Assembly (NCBI GenBank): GCA_028015205.1
Contig: CM051521.1
Span: 122,892,614 to 122,956,613 of the forward strand
DNA: 64,000 bases
Direction of reading: 5' to 3'
From: Mytilisepta virgata
Taxonomy: Eukaryota > Mollusca > Bivalvia > Mytilida > Mytilidae
Position 1 is the first letter of the stretch. Each line of letters starts with the position of its first letter. Positions 59,418 through 64,000 of this stretch are shown here, piece by piece. The position numbers were made by a program, and so were the translations under genes. The notes below the pieces were generated by a model that searched no databases, was not told the origin of the DNA, and saw only the letters and a list, made by a program, of their open reading frames with translations.

Positions 59418-62400
59418 GTAAGTCAAAGTTTTAACAACATCAGGAATTAACTAATTAAATCTAAAATTAATTAAAAGAGGAAATAATCCGTACTTTCTTG
59501 CCTGTCAAGTACAGGTTAATAATCAGACATCTTGGGACGTGACAAGAAAACATATAATTGATTTATCGTAACAAACTAGACAGCTTTGTTATATAATGAA
59601 TAAGTAATTATTTAGTCGATACTTGTTAATCAATATTTAAAACTGGGTAGAAGTTAGAGTGGTAATATTTTTGAAAGTTTACACTGGGTGTGGCATTTTG
59701 CGCTAAACTTAGCTTCATGTCTTTTAAAAAACGGAACGTCCCGAAAATCTATCAGAACAAATTTACGCTAACGCAAGAAATATACATTGCATCTTTTCAT
59801 ACACCAGGGTAAACTAAATGTTAATGAAGAGAAGTTTTCAATGGACGATTTCATGTGAAAACCAAAGCCTCATTTATTTCTACTTTGCATACAATTTCTG
59901 TCCTCCATTAAAATCTTCTTTCACGATTTTATGAGTGTTATGATCTATCTATATGAAAATGAACATACAAATGGGTCATGGTCAATACGGTACTTATATT
60001 TTGGTACCCATATTAATTCTTCCAATTTCGCATGTATGATATATAATAATTTATTTCTCTCCTGCTTTTTATAGGAGTTCGTGTTGTTTATTGTTTTTTA
60101 GTTTTCAGTGTTTATTTATTGCTGCTTGTGGTTGCATGTTCATTTGTCTTTCCGTGTTTGTTTGTCTAATGGCTTGCGTTTTTTTGGTTTGTTCCTTAGG
60201 TATATTTGTCCTCTTTATGATAAGCATTTGACGGATGATATAGAACAGGAACACCACGGCTCCTCATTAAATACCATATCAGTAATACTTATTTTTACTT
60301 ATTGTAAGGTTACGCCATGTTTAAATTTCGGATTAAATTATCTGGAAATTTTATAGTTTCGTTTCGTTGAGGTTTTATATATTTTCGGTAATCAACGAGT
60401 AAGCTTATGTAATTTGCTAATTACATTGGAATTCAAACAATTTAGAAATTACATTAATTGAACTATCTGATACTTTGGCTTACAATGGACAATTTAGTCT
60501 TAATTCTCGAGTTTAACAGGGAACCGTAAAGGCGATAATAGTAATTTAAATGTAGAAATCGTGTACTATTGTAATTGGAGAACAAGTAACACACCTATTT
60601 ATATTCCCATTATATTTATTTAGTGATCTAAGAATAAGGGGTTTTAACAGTATAAGAAAACTGGTTCCATTATATCAGTTCAGTTACAGTTCAATTTTCA
60701 TTCTATCTTGTCAACCTATAATGTTTTAAAATGAACAAGTGCTTTTTACATGAAAAATGTAGAATTTGTGTCTGAGGGGTGGGACAAAAGAACCTTTACT
60801 GGGATATATTGCAAAATTCTCTTTTTACAATTTAATAATTATTAGAAACCCCCGTGTAGAAACCCAGACTTCGAGTTAGAGGAATAACTATTAGAAACCC
60901 ATACTTCGGATTAGTGGAATAAGCGTAAGCAGAATTCTTGTTTCTTTCGCTTTGAACGGTACCCAGACGCTCTTTTGTTCCGCCAACCCTTTTACACTAT
61001 GTGGGTTTTAAAAGTCCTTGGCCGCCATACACAATATCTCCAACTATATACTAAATTAATATACTCTAGAAGTTAACATGATGTAATGTATTTAAATTTA
61101 TAGGGACGTATGACATGTCCTACAATAGCCCAAGGTTAATCTAGAGATTCATAATGGCTGTTTTGTGATATATAACGGACCAAATAAATATTTTTTTTAT
61201 CCCTTCGAAATGTTAATTTTCTAAATATTTATCGGTCATTTATAGAGTTATTTTGACGTATATGTATTTGAAGGATCTGATACATATACACAGTTCCATT
61301 TCGAAGGTATTTATCTTTCAAATGCTTTGGACAGAAAGTGTAGTCTTAAAAATATAAAAGATAATTGAACAATAAAAAATAATTGTCATTTTATTCCTAA
61401 TGACCCTGAATCATTTTATCAGATTATCTTTATAAAAATATCTTAAGCTGATAAAAACCTCTTTGCATATGAAATATTTCTTGTCAGTACAAGTGAGTTG
61501 TCCCTGTCAGTTCTTGCTGGTTGCAACATAATTCATAATTTATGTCACAATAGGATATTTTTATTGTGTTAAACCTGAAACATTAACTGTCATTTTATTA
61601 AGTACATTGGACAGGACCTTTAGTGACGGTGAATGCTGAAAATAAATAAAAATATTATTTTAGAAATGCCTCTAGGATACCTAAATACAATCACCATGCA
61701 TTTGATTTGTAAAATAATGTATAATAAAGAAATATATTATCATGATTATGGTTTTATTATTTGATTGAAATTGAAACGTCATTTTTAACCCAACGGTATT
61801 ACCAAACTGGATAGGACATCACTATCAGATCTGTGCACTTTGTAAAACGTTGATACATATCCCATTCTGTCTGGTTCTTACAGTGAACTGTACGTACATG
61901 TAATATACATGCTCAAGGAAATCTAAAGGAAATACGTGTATAAGATTTATGCGGGACAATTGTGCTCAAAGTGTAAAATTTGAAAGCTAGTACTAAACTA
62001 AGACGTCGAATTGCAAACTCAAATGCCAAAATGACGAAAAAAAAGGTAAAGCCAAAATGCCAGCTAAGGATAGGGCCAGCCCAGGAGATCCAGTGGCATA
62101 GGTACGCATAGGCACGGAAGCACGTTCTTCCACGTCATTTCGACAGAAAGAGGAGAAATACTTTTAGATTTGATACCAAATTCTTTTTCTAACTTATAAG
62201 TATAACAGAAGACTCAACGAAGTATAATCATTAGAATTGTTTGAACCTCGAGCGGAATGAGATTTTTCAGTAGCATGTAGTTCTTTTGAAGCATCAATCA
62301 TGCGATTCCAGGCTCTTTGTCAGTGAAAGTTGAACACAACAATACAGTTTGTCAAGACGACTGTAGTACATCCGGGTTTTGATTTAGTCTTCCGTCTTTA

Positions 62401-62490
62401 AACATTTGATAAAAAAGGGACAACAGGATCTAGTTCAACTACCTTGCGTATTGAATTTTAAGCTGTTCTATGGCTTGTGGAAAATACAGT

Positions 62491-62744
62491 TTGTTTAGTT
62501 AGGGTTTTACGCCGTTTTCAGCACATTTGGCTATTTCGCGGCGGCCAGTTTTTATTGGTGGAGGAATCCGGAGTACCCGGAGAGAACCACCGACCTTCGG
62601 TAGGAAAATTGACAATCCTTGTCAATTAAGATCGGAATCGAACACACCCCGTCACAGGTGAGAACACACAACCTCAGCATTGACAGACTAGTGATCATTA
62701 GTAGTCATGACGAACTACCTAGACCACTCGGCCACCCAGACCCC
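62491..62744 (-). mobile_element. tRNA-derived SINE, second copy by segmental duplication
   Basis: The SINE of 48024-48277 shifted by 14,467 bp, with the same 12-bp flanking duplication. It arose with the block and not by a new insertion. Confidence 0.85.
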
Positions 62745-64000
62745 GGAAAATACAGTGATTTTCTGATGTGCAAAACCCAAAGTACTAAACAAGGACATAT
62801 AAAATCGTCGCTTCAAAAATTATACGAATTTCCAAAATAAAATGGATCTTCTTGATGATGTACTATCTTCCAGACTGATTTTTGGAAGAGACAGAAATTG
62901 CTTCTATTTTAATTTATCCTCAGATTTATTTTCTCTTTTGTAAATTATAAATTAATATAGGAAACTTGATAAAGTAAAGGTATCCGATAAGGACCAATTT
63001 TAAAACTTTTAATTTGTGAGATCACAAGGATATCTCCTCCCCCATAACCTATGAACTTTGGTGCTTGAACATCAAAATAGGTTCAGCTTCGCTAATTTGA
63101 GAGCTATATGCACGAGGGAGATGCTCCTTAATTTAAAAATAATTCGTATATATGCACAGTTTGACTGTTGCGGCTTTTATCGACGATCAGTGTTAGGATC
63201 AGTTTGACAATTTAACGGCAAAACTGGTCTGATATGTTCACGACCAGTCGTATATCTGCCCATGATATATCATTGTCACCCAAGGGGTCCTGTTGAATTC
63301 AGTTCCCAAAGCATAACTGCAACGATTTAAAACTTGAAAATTGCACGACATTATTTATGACTAGTTCTTCTAAGTATTCTCAGTTTGATTGTCATATTAA
63401 AACTGGGGATTGAAAAGGGGAAATACAAATTTTGTTCAATAATAAGTATAGAATTAAAAAATATAAAGTAAAAAACTTAAGAAAATGTAATGTTGAAATC
63501 CTACATAAACAGTAAAAAACTTGAAAAAAATGTACTTTATCATTTACTGTGTCAATTTATTTCGATAATATTTATTAAATTGAGTCAATCAGCAACCCAT
63601 TTCATTCAATATGTATTAAGAAATTAAAACAAATGTACTCAAATTTAATTTTTGTGCTGTATGACAACAGCGGAGCTGATCGTATCCGTCGGGAATCAGT
63701 CAAAATGACAAGGGTCAGTTGTATGGGTTCATTGCACATAAAAAAGAATATATTTATAAAACAAGTCATATAATCACATGCATGTTGATACGGAGATAAA
63801 AATAATTTGGAATACTTGCTCTCTTTGGATGCAGGAATAATTTTCAAACCACGTGTTGATACAAACATCATTGAATGAGACAAGTTTCCAACTGTCTTTG
63901 TGGTTTTAGAAAGGAACTTTCCTTTAGATATTTTTTCCGTATGCTCCTGGCATGACAGCCAATCTGTCTGGCAAGAGGACGCAAGAGGGGTTAAGGAATA

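Larger units (their letters stand above)
55402..64000 (+). repeat. Segmental duplication, copy 2 (runs off the window)
   Basis: Direct tandem copy of 40935-49533 at a constant offset of 14,467 bp; at least 8,599 bp. The left junction sits at the start of the roughly 40-bp minisatellite, after unrelated sequence ending in aaaaaggatt. It includes the element at 55895-57362, exon 1 at 59372-59417 and the SINE at 62491-62744. No difference from copy 1 was noticed, which points to a very recent event or to duplication during assembly. Confidence 0.95.

Overview
This looks like nuclear DNA of a bivalve mollusc, most likely a mussel-type genome (inference). It is AT-rich, the genes have short coding exons separated by kilobase introns with GT-AG junctions, and the DNA is crowded with repeats typical of bivalves: tRNA-derived SINEs, tandem-core elements of the pearl/Helentron type with GTCY microsatellites, a Tc1-like transposon, LINE fragments and many small inverted-repeat elements. 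No rRNA or free-standing tRNA gene, CRISPR array or bacterial operon structure was seen.

Layout. (1) 1-36 kb: three paralogous minus-strand genes for small secreted, probably GPI-anchored, ten-cysteine Ly6/uPAR (quiver/sleepless-like) proteins: gene A 2861-6281 (4 coding exons, 146 aa), gene B 12198-15927 (3 exons, 145 aa), gene C 28341-35829 (3 exons, 138 aa). In every gene the exon lengths add up to an open frame and all introns are phase 1. B and C are closest relatives and share splice positions. (2) Between and inside these genes: minisatellites, LINE remnants (7.3-7.7 kb; 16.4-17.9 kb), a pogo/Tigger-like MITE (11.5-12.0 kb), and a dense field of tandem-core elements (13.3-14.6, 20.7-27.4, 29.8-33.4 kb). 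(3) 37.1-38.6 kb: an almost intact Tc1-like DD34E transposon with two stop codons. (4) 39.0-39.9 kb: a roughly 790-bp foldback; 40.1-40.4 kb: a broken coding remnant of unknown family. (5) 40.9-55.4 kb: a plus-strand gene for a single-pass membrane protein with a proline-rich tail (exons 44905-44950, 49640-49748, 53589-54213). (6) 55402-64000: a copy of 40935-49533 shifted by exactly 14,467 bp, which I found identical wherever compared. It carries a second copy of exon 1 (59372-59417) and runs off the window end.

Most unusual observation: two unrelated genes each carry a tandem array built from one of their own exon-intron junctions. In the membrane-protein gene the end of the transmembrane exon plus its 5' splice site was amplified into about 28 units of 57 bp (51504-53111), with degenerate copies upstream. 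In Ly6 gene B the 3' splice site and start of exon 2 are repeated as seven 46-bp units (14911-15232). Both arrays place rows of look-alike splice sites next to a real one.

The three Ly6 genes form a local tandem family. The membrane-protein gene and its second copy are a separate duplicated locus. Nothing in the sequence shows that the two loci work together.
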